NCBI GenBank assembly: GCA_011009095.1 | Contig: VTPC01090590.1 | Coordinates: forward strand, 187,830 to 251,829 | Source: Ignelater luminosus | Lineage: Eukaryota > Arthropoda > Insecta > Coleoptera > Elateridae | Reading direction: 5' to 3' | Length of the DNA stretch: 64,000 nt | Shown: positions 25,501 through 36,714 of the stretch, one piece after another | How positions within the stretch are numbered: position 1 is the stretch's first letter | How the letters are laid out: each line of letters opens with the position of its first letter | Notes under the pieces: generated by a model | What the model was told of the DNA's origin: nothing | What the model saw: the letters and a program-made list of their open reading frames with translations, nothing else | Databases searched by the model: none | Translations under genes and position numbers: made by a program

Positions 25501-26511
25501 TATACCTTTAGCCTCAAGTAGCCTGCCATCTCCAATTTTAACTAAGTTATTGCTTGAAGTGTACGGAGTATACTGTGAAAAGTATTTTATATGTGATGTC
25601 ATGTGACTATTACATCCTGAATCTAGGTACCATTTTTCTTCAGTTTCAGTATCAGATAAGTTTTCATTGAACATTGTCATACCTATTAATGCATTTCTAT
25701 GAGGTGCTTTAGTCGTCTGTTGTGGGAACATTGGCGTTTGTGCAAACTTACTGTTTTTATTTGAGTGATTTCTTTTATAAGTAGAATATGAATTAGACGA
25801 TTTATTATAATTAGTATTATTGTTTTTGTTGCGGAAGAAACAATTTTCTGATTTATGATTGTCTTTCCGACAAATGACACAAAATTCTTTTCTGGCGTAC
25901 AGAGCCATATTACCGCTATTATTTTGATTTTGTTTTCGTTCGAGCATTCGCTTTTCCTCGGTCATTAGCCTGGATGTTAAATTATTTAGATTTTGGTTAG
26001 CAGAAGGGACACTCTCCCATGCCGATACAAAATGTTGAAAGCGTCTTGGCAGTGAAATAATTATTCTTGCCATTACCATGGCTTCAGAGATGCACTCCCC
26101 TGCTTCCTTTATTTTGTTAACTAAAGTAGTCAAGTTTGATATATGCGTTGCTATATCTTTCGATTCATCATATTTAAATGAAAAGAACTGACCTTGGAGA
26201 ATTTGCAGTGACATTTCTGTGCTTTGTTCATATAAAGATGTTAATTTTACCCACATTTCACTTGCTTTGTTGCACGTCATTACATGTACCAACAGTGCTT
26301 CATCCATTCGTGTGGTTATTATTTGCTGTGCATGACTGTCTTTCTTTTTCCACCTTTTGTATATTTTGTGATCTTCATCTTCTTCTGGTTCGGTGTCTTG
26401 AATTATCGTCTCCCATACCTCAGCAGCCGATGAAACAACTTTAATATGAAATTTCCACGTATTCCAATTTTCTGCACCTTTAAGCAGAACGAAATTAGTT
26501 TGTTTAGCCAT
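22528..26511 (-). CDS. Copia Gag-Pol polyprotein (1327 aa, uninterrupted)
   Basis: The single frame has copia order. An N-terminal Gag region (about 1-200) is followed by a zinc knuckle C211-C214-H219-C224. The aspartic protease has LDSG at 296-299. Integrase has an HHCC zinc-binding part (H439, H444, C469, C472) and catalytic D499, D562 and E598 with 35 residues between the last two. Reverse transcriptase spans about 875-1110 with D934 (FDIKTAFL) and WVDD at 1015-1018, where YVDD is commoner. RNase H follows from about 1190 (EAYSDADYAND, STAESEF). Integrase before reverse transcriptase separates copia from gypsy and BEL/Pao. All catalytic residues I can check are present, so the copy may be functional. 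The ATG lies 167 bases inside the 5' LTR. Confidence 0.97.
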   Translation of the reverse strand: MAKQTNFVLLKGAENWNTWKFHIKVVSSAAEVWETIIQDTEPEEDEDHKIYKRWKKKDSHAQQIITTRMDEALLVHVMTCNKASEMWVKLTSLYEQSTEMSLQILQGQFFSFKYDESKDIATHISNLTTLVNKIKEAGECISEAMVMARIIISLPRRFQHFVSAWESVPSANQNLNNLTSRLMTEEKRMLERKQNQNNSGNMALYARKEFCVICRKDNHKSENCFFRNKNNNTNYNKSSNSYSTYKRNHSNKNSKFAQTPMFPQQTTKAPHRNALIGMTMFNENLSDTETEEKWYLDSGCNSHMTSHIKYFSQYTPYTSSNNLVKIGDGRLLEAKGIGDIQVIVTVKGEIIESVLKNVLYVPELHLNLFSLGVCMEKGYSVQGEEDIIYLKKNDKLYVEAIKNKNLFVINMKVDTRENCEENNLLAGYASGIRSIQDWHERLAHQNFQHVRSLLKSLNIEFKDDKNAFCEYCLQGKQCRQPFRISTTEVNELCNTISADLCGPMEVPSVGGSKYFLLLKDHYSKFRIVYFLKHKSETAEKLKEFFAVAHNQTNKTVKVFRSDNGTEFKSKEVGELLKTYGIRHQTTVSYCPEQAGKIERENRTIVQSARSMIMSKNLDKRLWAEAVNTAVYVLNRSSTSYTANKTPFEMWYGIKPDLSGLEIFGSDAFVHIPKQLRRKWDSKSKKGIFVGYEEYKKGYKIYYPSTNCIEIARNVIFRPHKVEEKETPCSTEPEHVVYPYDENLFSDSDSDVDTQDPHEGENQVINEPEIQEEKKLQEQLDQNREIGQIELPVLNERVLRERSTIKPPIKLSDYQLNFAQEQKFNKGDMLCFKEAVEGREKEAWIKAINEEKQSLEKNEVFEFVKKDLVKTKLLSSRWIFKIKENGDHKARLVVRGCEQKEEDYDETFSSVVSVSTLRLLIAYAASKKMIMKQFDIKTAFLYGNLEEDLYISLPEGYEEKLGYVCKLKKSLYGLKQAPFQWNKRLVDFLKKNGLNQLITDKSVFKNLTSDLFLAIWVDDGLVISDSEDKANDLLNKLQSEFEIKKMDKPENFVGFQILKDKDSVILHQTNYTTKILKQYNMEFCKPVKTPSVIENGKEEIKTSEVRFPVREAVGSLLYLANRSRPDIAYAVNIVSRNMSKPTELDVQKLKRIFRYLQGTKSMGIKYHVNHYSFTIEAYSDADYANDPETRRSTSGYLTMFGGGPVSWATRRQPLVSLSTAESEFIAASECVKEVLFLKALFKELTNKIVLVNLNIDNQSAIKLLKNNSSFKRSKHIDTRFKFVTENLNEKNINVKYCPSEMQIADIFTKPNPSHFEANVNKIMSIVEL

Positions 26512-26678
26512 TTCAGTTTTATTAATTTTAATTTTTAACTTTTATTTTAATTTTAATGAGCAACAAACATAATCTCGCAAAATTGAAAAACGAGTTTTAA
26601 TTGTTTTTAATTTTTAACACTTCCGAACCACTTTTATAATTTTCTTTAAGGTTTATAACAACCACAGATCTGCTATCA

Positions 26679-26849
26679 TGTTAAAATTAATTATTTAGAT
26701 GATTAGACCAGAGTAGAATAAAGTAAAATCAAATATATTTGGTTTTAATCGAGCACAAAATAACACACACGACACAGTTTTATATTATGTCAAATTAAAA
26801 ATTGTTTTACATACTGTTACCCACTAGATAATTATAAATTTTCTCAACA
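26679..26849 (-). repeat. 5' LTR of the copia element
   Basis: 171 bp, TG..CA termini. It should contain the element's promoter. TTTGATTTTAC and AT-rich stretches are visible but no confident TATA position was chosen. Confidence 0.95.
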
Positions 26850-27188
26850 ATTATTATTATATTATATTGATCTTTTCCATTTCATCTCTTGTAATAATAA
26901 TATAACAATATCAATAATAATTTATTTATTTAAATACAAACTCAATCCATATTATTTTACCAGAACAATTTATAACTACATATATTTATTCAAAAAGTAC
27001 ACAGGAAAATGTCCAAATCAATCAAAATAATTATCTTTCAAATAAAACCCAGAAACATTCCAGAAAACAGAAGACTTCAGAAAAACAATTGAATCAATTT
27101 GAAATTAAGCAACTTAATAATCTATTGCTAATAAGTAATTTTTTTTTCAATTAATCTACTGCAAAGTTTAATTAATTTAAATTTTAAC

Positions 27189-27956
27189 ATGGATAATGAC
27201 ATACAAGAAGAACACATTAAATTCTGGTTGAAACAACTTGTCATGCCCGCATCAGCTTATAAAGAACCCGAACTAGAAGAATGTACTGTTGAGATTATTA
27301 AGTTAGTGTGTGATATCTTAAAACAAGCAGATGAAGTTTTTATTACATCAGTTAATGTGATTGAAGAATACATTGACTCAAAAAACAAACAGAACGTTGA
27401 GTTGGAGGACAGCCTGTTAACAGTAGTCTGCGCTGTTCTAATTACTAGTAAATTAATAGGATCTCATCCCGAGGTTAAAATTGCCTCGCTGCAAACAATA
27501 ATAAGAAAATTAAATAAGAGAGAAGTACATCAAGATATAATCAAAGATTTAGAATTGGATATTATTCTAACTTTGGGAAGAGTGCCACTTAATACAATGG
27601 CAACCGATTTAAGTATGTTTTTAGAATATTACGTTAAGAATTTAAAGCTGCGAGTCGATATAAATCCTTTATGTTTGGAGATATTAAACATTGTTTACAT
27701 ATGCAGAAAAAGGGTTTTTAATCAAGTCAAATCAGTCTATATGCAGACGGCAGATGCACTGCAAGTCTTTCACCATTTAATTCGTAACAAAATGTACTTT
27801 CCTAGCAGCATTACTTTATGTGCCTTAAGAATAACAAGGTTTAAGAATTTCCTCGACTTAAAGAAGGTTTCAAAAGATATGGAACAAATTAGTTCGATCC
27901 ACTGTGATCATTTGCAACTTTTGGCTGGAATTATTTTCGATTTAATGGAAGTATAA
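27189..27956 (+). CDS. Cyclin-fold protein, CNTD1-like (intronless, 255 aa)
   Basis: A single-exon frame with a clear start (AACATGGATAATG) and stop TAA, with no mobile-element character. Residues 25-130 look like a cyclin box: alternating amphipathic helices with VNVIEEYID, an ALITSKLIG-type segment at about 82-92 (AVLITSKLIG), then DLELDIILTLG at about 120-130, the place where cyclins carry E..(I/V)L..L.F. The second half is also helical. The pattern resembles CNTD1, a meiotic protein involved in crossover formation, more than canonical cyclins. That assignment is from memory of the family and is not certain. The copia insertion ends 340 bp upstream, possibly within its promoter region. An alternative is a divergent transcriptional or B-type cyclin. 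Confidence 0.6.
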   Translation: MDNDIQEEHIKFWLKQLVMPASAYKEPELEECTVEIIKLVCDILKQADEVFITSVNVIEEYIDSKNKQNVELEDSLLTVVCAVLITSKLIGSHPEVKIASLQTIIRKLNKREVHQDIIKDLELDIILTLGRVPLNTMATDLSMFLEYYVKNLKLRVDINPLCLEILNIVYICRKRVFNQVKSVYMQTADALQVFHHLIRNKMYFPSSITLCALRITRFKNFLDLKKVSKDMEQISSIHCDHLQLLAGIIFDLMEV

Positions 27957-28808
27957 TTTAATAATTAAGTAAAAGACCTGTTATAATTAATGTTTATGTT
28001 AAAGTTGTATTAGAATTAAGAATTATCTAAGTACAAATGTGAATACTGGAATTTAATCAATCAAATAATAGTATAGCCTGTTTTCCATTTTTTTTTGTGC
28101 TTGTTCAACAAATGACAACTCTCCAATAAGCTTGGAATACAACAAAACCCACAGAGTAATAGTAACAAGTGATTAATAAAATTGGTGTCCTCAGCTGGCT
28201 ATTAACAACAAACATTTCAGTATGTCGAATTATTATTAAATACAAAATCTTATGCACATAACAAGATTTTGAGGTTACCTTGGGAATTGAGGTTATTTAA
28301 AATAATATATATCTGTCTTTTTCTTACCGTATTTTTCATCCTTTATTAATTGTAGCACTAGATTTAATAGTTAAAAAATAAATTGAAAATTAATAAGAAT
28401 GGAAAATATGGTTTGTAACTGATAAGAAAGAGATAAACACACGTTTGTTTGATTCCTACGTCACGCGCATGCTCTGAAACTGACAGATATCAAGAGTGTT
28501 TGAATGGTAGGTTATGTTTGCTGTCATTTTCTTTGAAAACTTAACTATTGCTTTTTGACCAACATGGTAGAAGAATTAATGGTAACGAAATATTCTGCTG
28601 TTCTGTTCGGTTTCCAAATTTAATAACGCCAATACATCTAATAAATCATCGTACAAATGCAGACTTACCTTGTTCTGTCAGTGACCAACCAAAGATAAAT
28701 ATTAGAATATCAAGTTATATAAAGCATTAATCCATCAAACAGCAGGTAATTAAAAGAAGGATACAAATTGATTTTTAATTTTTATTATTACATCTAACAA
28801 ATCTATAA
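27957..28808. other. Intergenic, no gene seen
   Basis: AT-rich spacer between the convergent cyclin-like gene and the mitochondrial TyrRS gene. The 60-codon frame 28548-28730 has no recognisable features. An AATAAA at 28376-28381 could serve the cyclin-like gene. Confidence 0.5.
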
Positions 28809-30564
28809 TTACAGCCATTTAACAACATAATAATTTTTTTTACCAACTCTCAACAGTGAAACATTATTAGCTAGTCTATGAACAGAAGGATTTATAACTT
28901 CCTCTGGATTTGTTGTGCGTTGCTGATTAATATAAAATCCTCCAGCAGTGATAATTCGTACAGCATCACCTATTAAAAAACAACCAACATAAATGTAAAG
29001 TCCTTACAATTACAACAAAACAGTAACACTAACTGCTTGTAGGGAAGCAGCCCGCTTTCATAGCCACTTGTAAGACATTCTGGCCGGGTTCAGGTAACAT
29101 ATTCACAATACATGCACCCTGAAACATTTGGGCAATTTCTTCAACTTTCATATTTCCTAAACCAGCTACATTGCCTTCATATAACGCTTTGGTTGTAATT
29201 TCAGCTTGTTGTAATCCTTTCTGCCCATGTACTAATAATGTAGCTTGTTCCGCTAATCTTTTCTGTGCTATTCTTAGTTCAGGTTTTTCTTTATGGCGTC
29301 TCATAATATCTGAAATTTCACCTACGGTATCAAATGTGAATAACTTTAAAAACTTTTCAACATCAGCATCTGTAGTACGAATCCAAAATTGATAATAGGT
29401 AAACGGAGATGTCTTTTCTGAAGATAACCATACTGCATTCCCAGCGGATTTTCCAAACTTATCCCCCATTTCTGTCGTTATTAGTGGTATAGTAAGTCCT
29501 ACAACAAAAGAATAACAATAGATTTATCAAGATGAACCAACAGATAACACTAGACTATCATACCATAAACTGGCTTCTTACAAATTCTAGCTATTAGATC
29601 ATATCCTGACATGATATTTCCCATCTGATCATTACCACCAATCTGTTAACACAAAATTACTTCTGATTACTACTTTGAAAAAATATTTAATATAGACCTA
29701 CCTGAAAACGACATCCATACTTTTTAAATAAATGCAGCCAATCGTAAGATTGAAATAATTGGTAACTAAACTCAGTGAAACTCATTCCAGATGATGTTGC
29801 AAGCCTAGATTGCACACTGGTTCGAGACAGTAATGCAGCCATTCGTAAGTGACGGCCAGCACCACTAATAAGATCTATTGCAGACAATTTATTATACCAT
29901 GTTTCGTTATTCAAAATCCTACAAGAAATATTCCTTAATAAACTAACTAGACACATAATGGATCATTAATAAATTACTTAACAGGTGTTAGATGTTTATG
30001 TTGATCTTTCCAAAGGTATTTTTGATGGTTCTTAAAAACCTGTTCTATATTTGCATGCACACCTTTAATATTTCCATCTATAGAAGTAGAAGTTAATACA
30101 TCTCTTTCTGTAGTACGTCCACTCGGATCTCCAATTTTTGCTGTTGCTCCACCTATCTACAAATGATATTCACTAAAATAAAAGTTTCACAATTATGGCT
30201 TTTCTTCTAACTGTACTTACCACAGCAATCGTTTCGTGACCACCTCTTTGCCAATGCAGCAGATTAATTAAAACCAGCAAATTTCCAACATGCAAACTAC
30301 TTGCAGTTGGATCGAAACCGGCATAAGCACATTGAGGGGAAACATTTAATAAATCAGTGATTTCATTTCTATAATGGAAAAAGTAAATTGTTACTCTAAC
30401 CTAATTTCGGTGATTATAATATCAGCTTACACGGCAATATCAGGAAATATATCCTGATACATTCCACGTTCTTTTAATTTTATTATATTTCTATTTGAAT
30501 AACTACGATAAAAATGCATTATTCTGTTATGTGAATATTTATTAAATATGTGTTTTATTAACAT
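28809..30564 (-). CDS. TyrRS-m: Mitochondrial tyrosyl-tRNA synthetase (7 exons, 460 aa)
   Basis: Exons 30564-30431, 30368-30221, 30156-29978, 29918-29702, 29642-29564, 29498-29034 and 28969-28809 join in frame and end TAA. The enzyme charges mitochondrial tRNA-Tyr with tyrosine using ATP. It is a class I synthetase. The HIGH-type motif HVGN is at 71-74, after [10 protein letters not shown]. The tyrosine/ATP pocket segment IGGNDQMGN is encoded by exon 5. The KMSKS-type motif is KFGKS at 266-270, then AGNAVWL. The C-terminal exon is an S4-like RNA-binding part ([14 protein letters not shown]). The basic, Ser/Tyr-rich N-terminus before residue 30 fits a mitochondrial import sequence. Length is close to animal YARS2. 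The exon 6 donor is the weak A|GTTAGTG, chosen because it restores the family sequence. No lesions seen. Confidence 0.96.
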
Positions 30565-31083
30565 TTTGACGTTTATAATTTGAGGTTACGGTTTTTTTTG
30601 AATACTTGACATATTTGCATGTGCCGTTAACTGCAGCAGTGTTGCCAATAAGAAAGCTAGGTTGTCAGACTTTAATCTTTATCTTTGGATTTATTGATTT
30701 CATTAAGAGATTTTTAAATTATTATATTTTTGTTTTAAAACACATAGATTTTATTAGTACTAATTTACTCGAAATAATGATTAACAGTAGAACATAAATT
30801 GACAGTGGTGTAACATAAGGGATCCGAGGTTCAAAGCGCACAAATGCTTTAAAAATGTTTTGAATTTTTAAAAGTAAAAATTCTCATAATATAATATTTT
30901 GCAAGTGCAAATTAAAAAATGTAAATTAATTTGTTTTTCTATCAAGTGTTTGTAAAACTAACATATAAGCATGTACATAGGCGTCACACTGGTAAAAGTC
31001 TAGGTTTGTCTTCAAGAAGTTAATTGTAAGAAAGTAATTCAGAAAACTTTAAATTGTTTCCTTTATTTGCCTATTTTAATCAA

Positions 31084-34000
31084 TTAATTTAATAAACTAA
31101 ATAGTACTATAACTAGACAGATTGATGCTACAATTGAAATAGGTTGTGATAATATTATATTGGAACTATTTCGCATATCCTTGAATGGCCCAATTTTTGC
31201 TGCGTAACTTATAACATAAGCCACGTAGGTTTGTTCATGAACAGAGTGAAACAGATGTGACATTGGACCTGTGAATACACAAATTATAATTAAGATAAAT
31301 ATTCATTGCGTATCAAACCTGTGGCATATACTAAAACGTCCGTTCCTCCATGAGTAACTTCGTCTGTAAGCACAGCAGATTGTTGAGCGTATTCGAAACT
31401 TGTAGCATCATCTAGAGCAGGATTTCTTCTCACTACTTTATTGTTTATTACATCGAATTGATAGTTATCTGGTCCTCCGGTTCCATAAAGTAAAGATGTG
31501 TATTCAGTTCCGTCGAGTTTAGATTTCTGAGCGATATCTGGAAGAAAAACAAGGTTATGCAAATTTTACACTGGAAAGGTGCACAGTAATCTCTCACCTA
31601 AAATACTAGTAGATCTCTCAGCATAACCGCTTAATACTAAAGAATGAGAATGATCACTTGTGACAATGATCAATGTTTCAGAAGCTTCCTTCTCAGTCAT
31701 TTGAATAGTCTTTTGAATAGCGTTGCTAAACTCCACTGTCTCTCCTAATGCTTGTCTTGCATGACCGCGATGATGGGCAAAATCGATCATTCCACCTTCT
31801 ACCTAAATTTGTATAAAAAAAAAGAAAAAATGACATCTTTTAAGAATTTTACTTTACCACCAAAACAAATCCATCTTTATTCTTCTTCAAGAGCTTAATA
31901 GCTTGTTCGGTCATTTTTGTCAAAGATGGCATTCCTTTAGGGCCTTTATCTCGAGCATGTTCCATTTTAAGATGTCCATTTGCGAAGACTCCTAAAAGTA
32001 GACTTTAAAAACTTAAAAGTAAAATTGAAAACGCCCAGATTACCTAAAACAAATTCCGTGTTTAAATTTACGTTTTCTAATTCGTGAGTATTCTTCACAA
32101 TAGCATATGTAGATCCTCGTTTCACTTTGTCTAACTTCCAGTCTTTTATTAGATTTCTACCATCTTTACTGTAACATGCCCATGTATCTATTGGATCAGC
32201 GTTTGTTCCATTTACGTTTGAAATTAAGCATTGTCGACCACCACCCATTATTACCTAAAGTGCGAAACGTTTACTTTTTAGAAGTCTCATAAATAGAAAT
32301 ATTACTTGTATATTTTTTCCTGGCACATCTTCAATTAACTGACGAGCAATGTCTTTACATCTAGTAGCATTAGCATGCCTAGTTGCTTCGCATTCCCACT
32401 TTCTATTAGGTACATGTGCATAAAGAGCACTGGGTGTCGCATGAGTCACGCGAGTAGTTGTGACAAAACCTTAAAAATAGCCTTCAGTTTATTATTGTTA
32501 TAGCGAAAGAAATAGCTATACCAGTTCCTTTTCCAGCTTCTTGTGCCCAGTTGAATATACTCTTCAATCGAGCTTCCGATTTTAACGATGCTTCACAGTC
32601 TTCAAAAGGTACCGTAGCGTCAACTCCTGCTGTTTTATGATTAGCTTTTACACCACAAAACAGAGCGGTTGCCGTGCTACAAGAATCAGGTACTAACTTG
32701 TTAGCAGAATACGTCTAAAATCGTGGTCGTCATTAAATAAGGACAGACAAGTGAATTAGAAGCACCTTTAGAACTCCTATATTAGAAAATGTTTCAAAGG
32801 AAAGGAAACCTTTCTCAGTTTTTCCATATATTCGTGAAGCTGTCACTGTGGTAGGACCCATACCATCACCAACAAATAAAATAACATTTTTTGCGATACC
32901 CATGTTTACCTTTGGTATTAAAGCTTCTTCTATATCTTGATATCCTAGCTGTTTCCAATGATTTTGATCTACAAGAGAAAAGACCTAGTTGATGTCTCAT
33001 TTTTTTTGGATTCGTGTTCAGCGTATCAAAGTCTATCCATATACATCATTTTACCACGCGACCTTCAATTGTTTTGAAACGGCCGAGTTGCTCTGATTTT
33101 TCCTCAGATCTGACAATCAAGTTGATCTATTTCAGGGTACAGTCGTTTAAACATTTTTGTAGGTAAAACTTCTAGGCATCCTATGAACAAGGGAAATTTC
33201 GCATAGGGTCAACTAGGACGGTTCAAAGTCGGCCAAAATTGGACTGTCAAAAGTAACCTAATCAAAAACAATCAAATATCGTTTAAACCCGGTTCATATG
33301 TAGAGTCATTACGTACCCTTTACTATCAAAAAAGTTTCATCTCGATTGGACGTTGCGTTCCGGAGATATCCGGGAAAAAGTCACCTCTCCCCAAATCCGA
33401 GGGTGGGGGTGGAAGAATTAAATAACAATCGAACAGTATTTACACAGATCTTGTCTAAAGGCAGTTTCCTAACACATATTCGTATTTCATGGTGATCGGT
33501 GAAAATCTACTATTTTCCGTCATTTTTTAATGACCAGAATCGGCGATGTTCAAATTGTTTTTCACCGGTAAACTTTTGCGTGGCAAGAACTAAGGCAAGC
33601 CTCTATTTACTAATCCGCAAGCGCGACCCGCGTATCTCTTACCGTTGTTGAGGAAATAAATTCTTTTAAATTTGGACCGATTTTCAGTGATCTCTGGCAG
33701 CGAAATCCGAAAACATAAAGAACTCGTTTTAACAGTTCTGTATACTTATTCTAAAGTAAAACGAAAGCACAAAGTCTCATTTCGACATCTTTTAAAAATG
33801 TGCGCCCCCTGCTGACGGACGCTTATGGACCTGAATTTGATCAAGTACGGATGGTTACATGTGCTGGTGATCTCTAAAGACGGTGCGTTCACTCTGGTTC
33901 TCCCAGCGAAGGGAACTTGCGCGCAGGAAAGTTTTACTGTTTTCGCCGTCATGGCGCACCACCGTCGTTTATGGTGATTAAAGGAAATTCTGAGTTGTTA

Positions 34001-35269
34001 CTGGACTAACATACCCAAACGCGGTCGAAAAATTGCAATTTGAAGAATGATTCGTTTTTTCTGACTTTGACCGGCTCTTCTCCGTTATTTACCGGATAGA
34101 AAATCTTTTGTCGCTGCGCCGAATGGGAAAACCCCTAATACTATTAACATTAAATCAAACTTGGGGTATGTAAAATCCGTTGTAAAGAAGGAACGTTACT
34201 CACTGTATATCCCTTTCTTGTTCAACTTCAAGGATTTTAAATTTAAGTTTACTGGTCATGGAGTACTTCGGCTTCGTTGTTTTTTTAGATCGCACGGTAT
34301 TAGACGCATACGCCAAATTTAAATTTTAATAACTTTTTGAATTATTGGTTGATAAGCGTGAAACTTTGCAGTTTTGCAGATCAAGGCCGTATGTAGCCTG
34401 TAATACACCCTTGCGTTTTTAGATTCTATACGTCAAGACGAATCCTCCGATATGTGACTCGCCAGTAAACAATCGCGTAACCAATGGATACGGAATACTT
34501 GCCGATAGGCTTTTGGAATTCTTTCTTCGGATTTGTGTTCAAGGCATCAAATATACCATTTTGACACAATTTTACTATGCTACCTTCAATTGTTTCAAAA
34601 CCGTCCAATTTCTCTGGGTTTTTCTCATTTGTGACCATCAAGCAGACCGTTTTCGGAATTCAGTCATATGAACTTTTTTGTAACTAACACTCCAAGGTAT
34701 CCGATGAAACAGATAAATCTTGCAAAAGACCGCAATCATGGCCAACTCTACGATTAGAATTGAATTTCTTGAAATATCCTAACCGAAAAACAACTGAAGA
34801 TCGTTCGAACTCTGCTCGTACGTTAAAACATTAGGTGCCATTCACGACAAAACAAATCCCGTCTCAATGTTCTCTATTGTTTACCGGGTGAAAAATCTTT
34901 TGAAAGTGCATTGTGAGACTTCTACGCCCAGCCCCGTTTGTCAGACCCCGAATGCAAGCAATTCCTGCCCATAAGTATTGACATTAAATTGAACACATGA
35001 ACAATGTGTAAATAAAACTGTTGTGAAAATTTTGAAATTAATCTAATTTAGAAGAATTTCTATAACTACATATGTAGTAACCCAGAATTGTCACCGTTTC
35101 TGATAACCTCAGAAGTTATCTGTTGCATAATCTAGCAAGATTAAAGAACTGCACGTGTAGGAAATACGAATGATTTATATTTTATTGATATTATGTACTT
35201 ACCCTCTATTTTTTCTAGGGATACATATTTAAACACAATACACATAATAATTAATAAATATTTTAACAT
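31084..35269 (-). CDS. GPI-anchored alkaline phosphatase (9 exons, 526 aa)
   Basis: Exons 35269-35203, 32968-32766, 32714-32522, 32469-32306, 32254-32044, 31991-31858, 31802-31598, 31537-31319 and 31268-31084 join in frame and end TAA. The enzyme hydrolyses phosphomonoesters at the cell surface using two Zn and one Mg. It has an N-terminal signal peptide (MLKYLLIIMCIVF). Metal and active-site residues seen: D57 (FVGDGMG), nucleophile S101 (VPDSCS), THATPSALYAH, E326/D331/H335 (VEGGMIDFAHHRGH), D374-H375 (TSDHSH) and H455 (THGGTDV; the family more often has an acidic residue where T stands). NSS before a hydrophobic C-terminal tail marks a GPI-attachment signal. Intron 1 is 2.2 kb and full of repeats. 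The exon 2 donor is AAG|GTGCTT. Insect membrane alkaline phosphatases act in gut and Malpighian tubule; tissue here is unknown. Confidence 0.96.
33003..34990. repeat. Diverged tandem duplication inside alkaline phosphatase intron 1
   Basis: Block A (about 33003-33200; CTACCTTCAATTGTTT-type text, then a GACAATCAAG/GACCATCAAG segment) recurs at about 34515-34715. Block B (about 34075-34180; AAAATCTTTTG followed by TATTAACATTAAAT) recurs at about 34870-34990. The order A-B-A-B indicates a duplicated unit whose second copy is shortened. No coding potential was recognised, including the 34426-34641 and 33746-33952 frames. Confidence 0.55.
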
Positions 35270-36432
35270 TTTGATTGAATTGAAATAGTAGGTCAAGTTT
35301 AAGGATCACTTTAGTTTATTAAACGTAATAGAGAAGAGTTGCAAACGGGGAAGAGAAAGGCGCCGGCATAAACTGTTTATGTTTGTGACGATCGTAATAG
35401 AAATTTGGCCATATTTTATTATAATAAATTATTACGACTTCAGATAAACTGAATGAGTTATTGAAATAAAATGATTATATTGGTAACTTAATTAAATGAA
35501 GAAATTTTACATGCATTGTACAAAATACTTGACGCAAAACTAATAATGCTGACTAGTCCACATGTACAACATAAAAACGAGGCTTAAATTACTTATCGCT
35601 ACAATTGAAATGATAATAATAGGAATTAAGCAGGGACATGATATAACAGATTTCTCCTTTCAAGGTTAAAACAATAGTAAATGTAAACGTAAACCATCAC
35701 CTGATAGTGATGACTCAAAGGAAATTGTGAGAAACGTACTGTATTTTCTGGTTTATTTTTTTACCTTAAATATTTTCATTTGTCGCTAGTGTTAACGAAA
35801 AGATGATATTCCCATAGAATTAATTACAGTTCATTTAAGTAGATAATGCGTGTATATTTTTAGATAAGTGGGTTATTTATGGGTTACGCAGAACAGTTAC
35901 ATAAAAAGAATTAGTTGGTTATACAAGGTGTCCCACCTAACAAAGACTAATATTTCTGTAATCTTGTTATATATGATGAAACTCATAACAAAAAGAAAGA
36001 AAAAGTTACTTTAAATTAAATACTTCATCCTGCTTCATCGCCCAGTTTTATTTTTTATTATTTTCTTTTTATATGCAACACATCATACATTTTTTTAGGC
36101 CACTTCAACCTTTTTTTATTGAAAAAAAATTGTAAAGAACGAAATATCAGAGACAGCTTGTATTATGACAGTATGTCATTATGTTTTTTAAGGTTATTTT
36201 GCAGGTTAGATTTCGTCATGATTAATTACTGTATTTAATTTAATTTAAATAAGAAGAATTAATAATAATAATAACCGATTTTTATTCTAAAATGTATACA
36301 AGTACGGTGTTTCCAGTTTTCCATGTACTCAGGTGACTAGGAAATGTTAGCCGTCAGATGGCGCTAAGCTCGCTTAAGGTAAAAAAAAATTGAGAAGATA
36401 GCTAGATGGCTAGATTTATTGCTCGTGTTCGT
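35270..36432. other. Intergenic upstream of alkaline phosphatase; no gene
   Basis: AT-rich sequence. At 35925-35950 a lone ACAAGGTGTCCCACCTAAC resembles one end of a Tc1/IS630-type element, without a partner nearby. Confidence 0.4.
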
Positions 36433-36714
36433 TAGTGTGCCTTGATATTGTTTTATTAAATGTCATTTTTTTAATAGGTAGAGTGTTGCCACGCTTGTCA
36501 AACAAGAGAGACAAAGATATACGTTAGCTCTCTGCTCGCACTGTGGGTGTAAAGGAAAGAAAAAAAATTTGAATAGTAAATTCTTATTCTATCCTTTACA
36601 CGTGCCGTGGGAGTAGAGAGCTAACGTATATTTTTGTCTCTCTTGTTTGACAAGTGTGGCCACACTCTACCTATTAAAAAATGACATTTAATAAAACAAT
36701 ATCAAGGCACACTA
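36433..36714. mobile_element. hAT-type MITE, copy 1 (282 bp) with 8-bp target-site duplication
   Basis: Both ends are TAGTGTGCCTTGATATTG in inverted orientation, and the arms pair for about 105 bp with few mismatches. GTGTTCGT flanks both ends (36425-36432 and 36715-36722), a perfect 8-bp duplication as hAT elements make. The TAGTG terminus also fits hAT. The centre contains GTGTAAAGGA(A/T)AGA. Non-autonomous. A second copy is at 61257-61473. Confidence 0.9.

Larger units (their letters stand above)
22196..26849 (-). mobile_element. Ty1/copia LTR retrotransposon, structurally complete (4654 bp)
   Basis: The LTRs 22196-22366 and 26679-26849 are each 171 bp, start TGTT and end AACA, and differ at one position by eye. 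ATTAT flanks the element on both sides (22191-22195, 26850-26854) as a 5-bp target-site duplication. A polypurine tract AGGGGAG (minus strand, 22373-22367) lies just inside the 3' LTR. One uninterrupted gag-pol frame occupies the interior. I could not assign the primer binding site. Near-identical LTRs mean a recent insertion. It sits 340 bp upstream of the cyclin-like gene, in the opposite orientation. Confidence 0.97.

Noticed and set aside
23849-26444. Plus-strand frames inside the copia element
   Set aside because: Antisense shadows of Gag-Pol.
33003-34745. Considered the two A blocks as LTRs of a retroelement
   Set aside because: No TG..CA ends, no coding remains between them, and a second block pair in A-B-A-B order fits duplication better.
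35925-36160. Possible complete Tc1-type MITE
   Set aside because: Only one end recognised; no inverted partner or target duplication.
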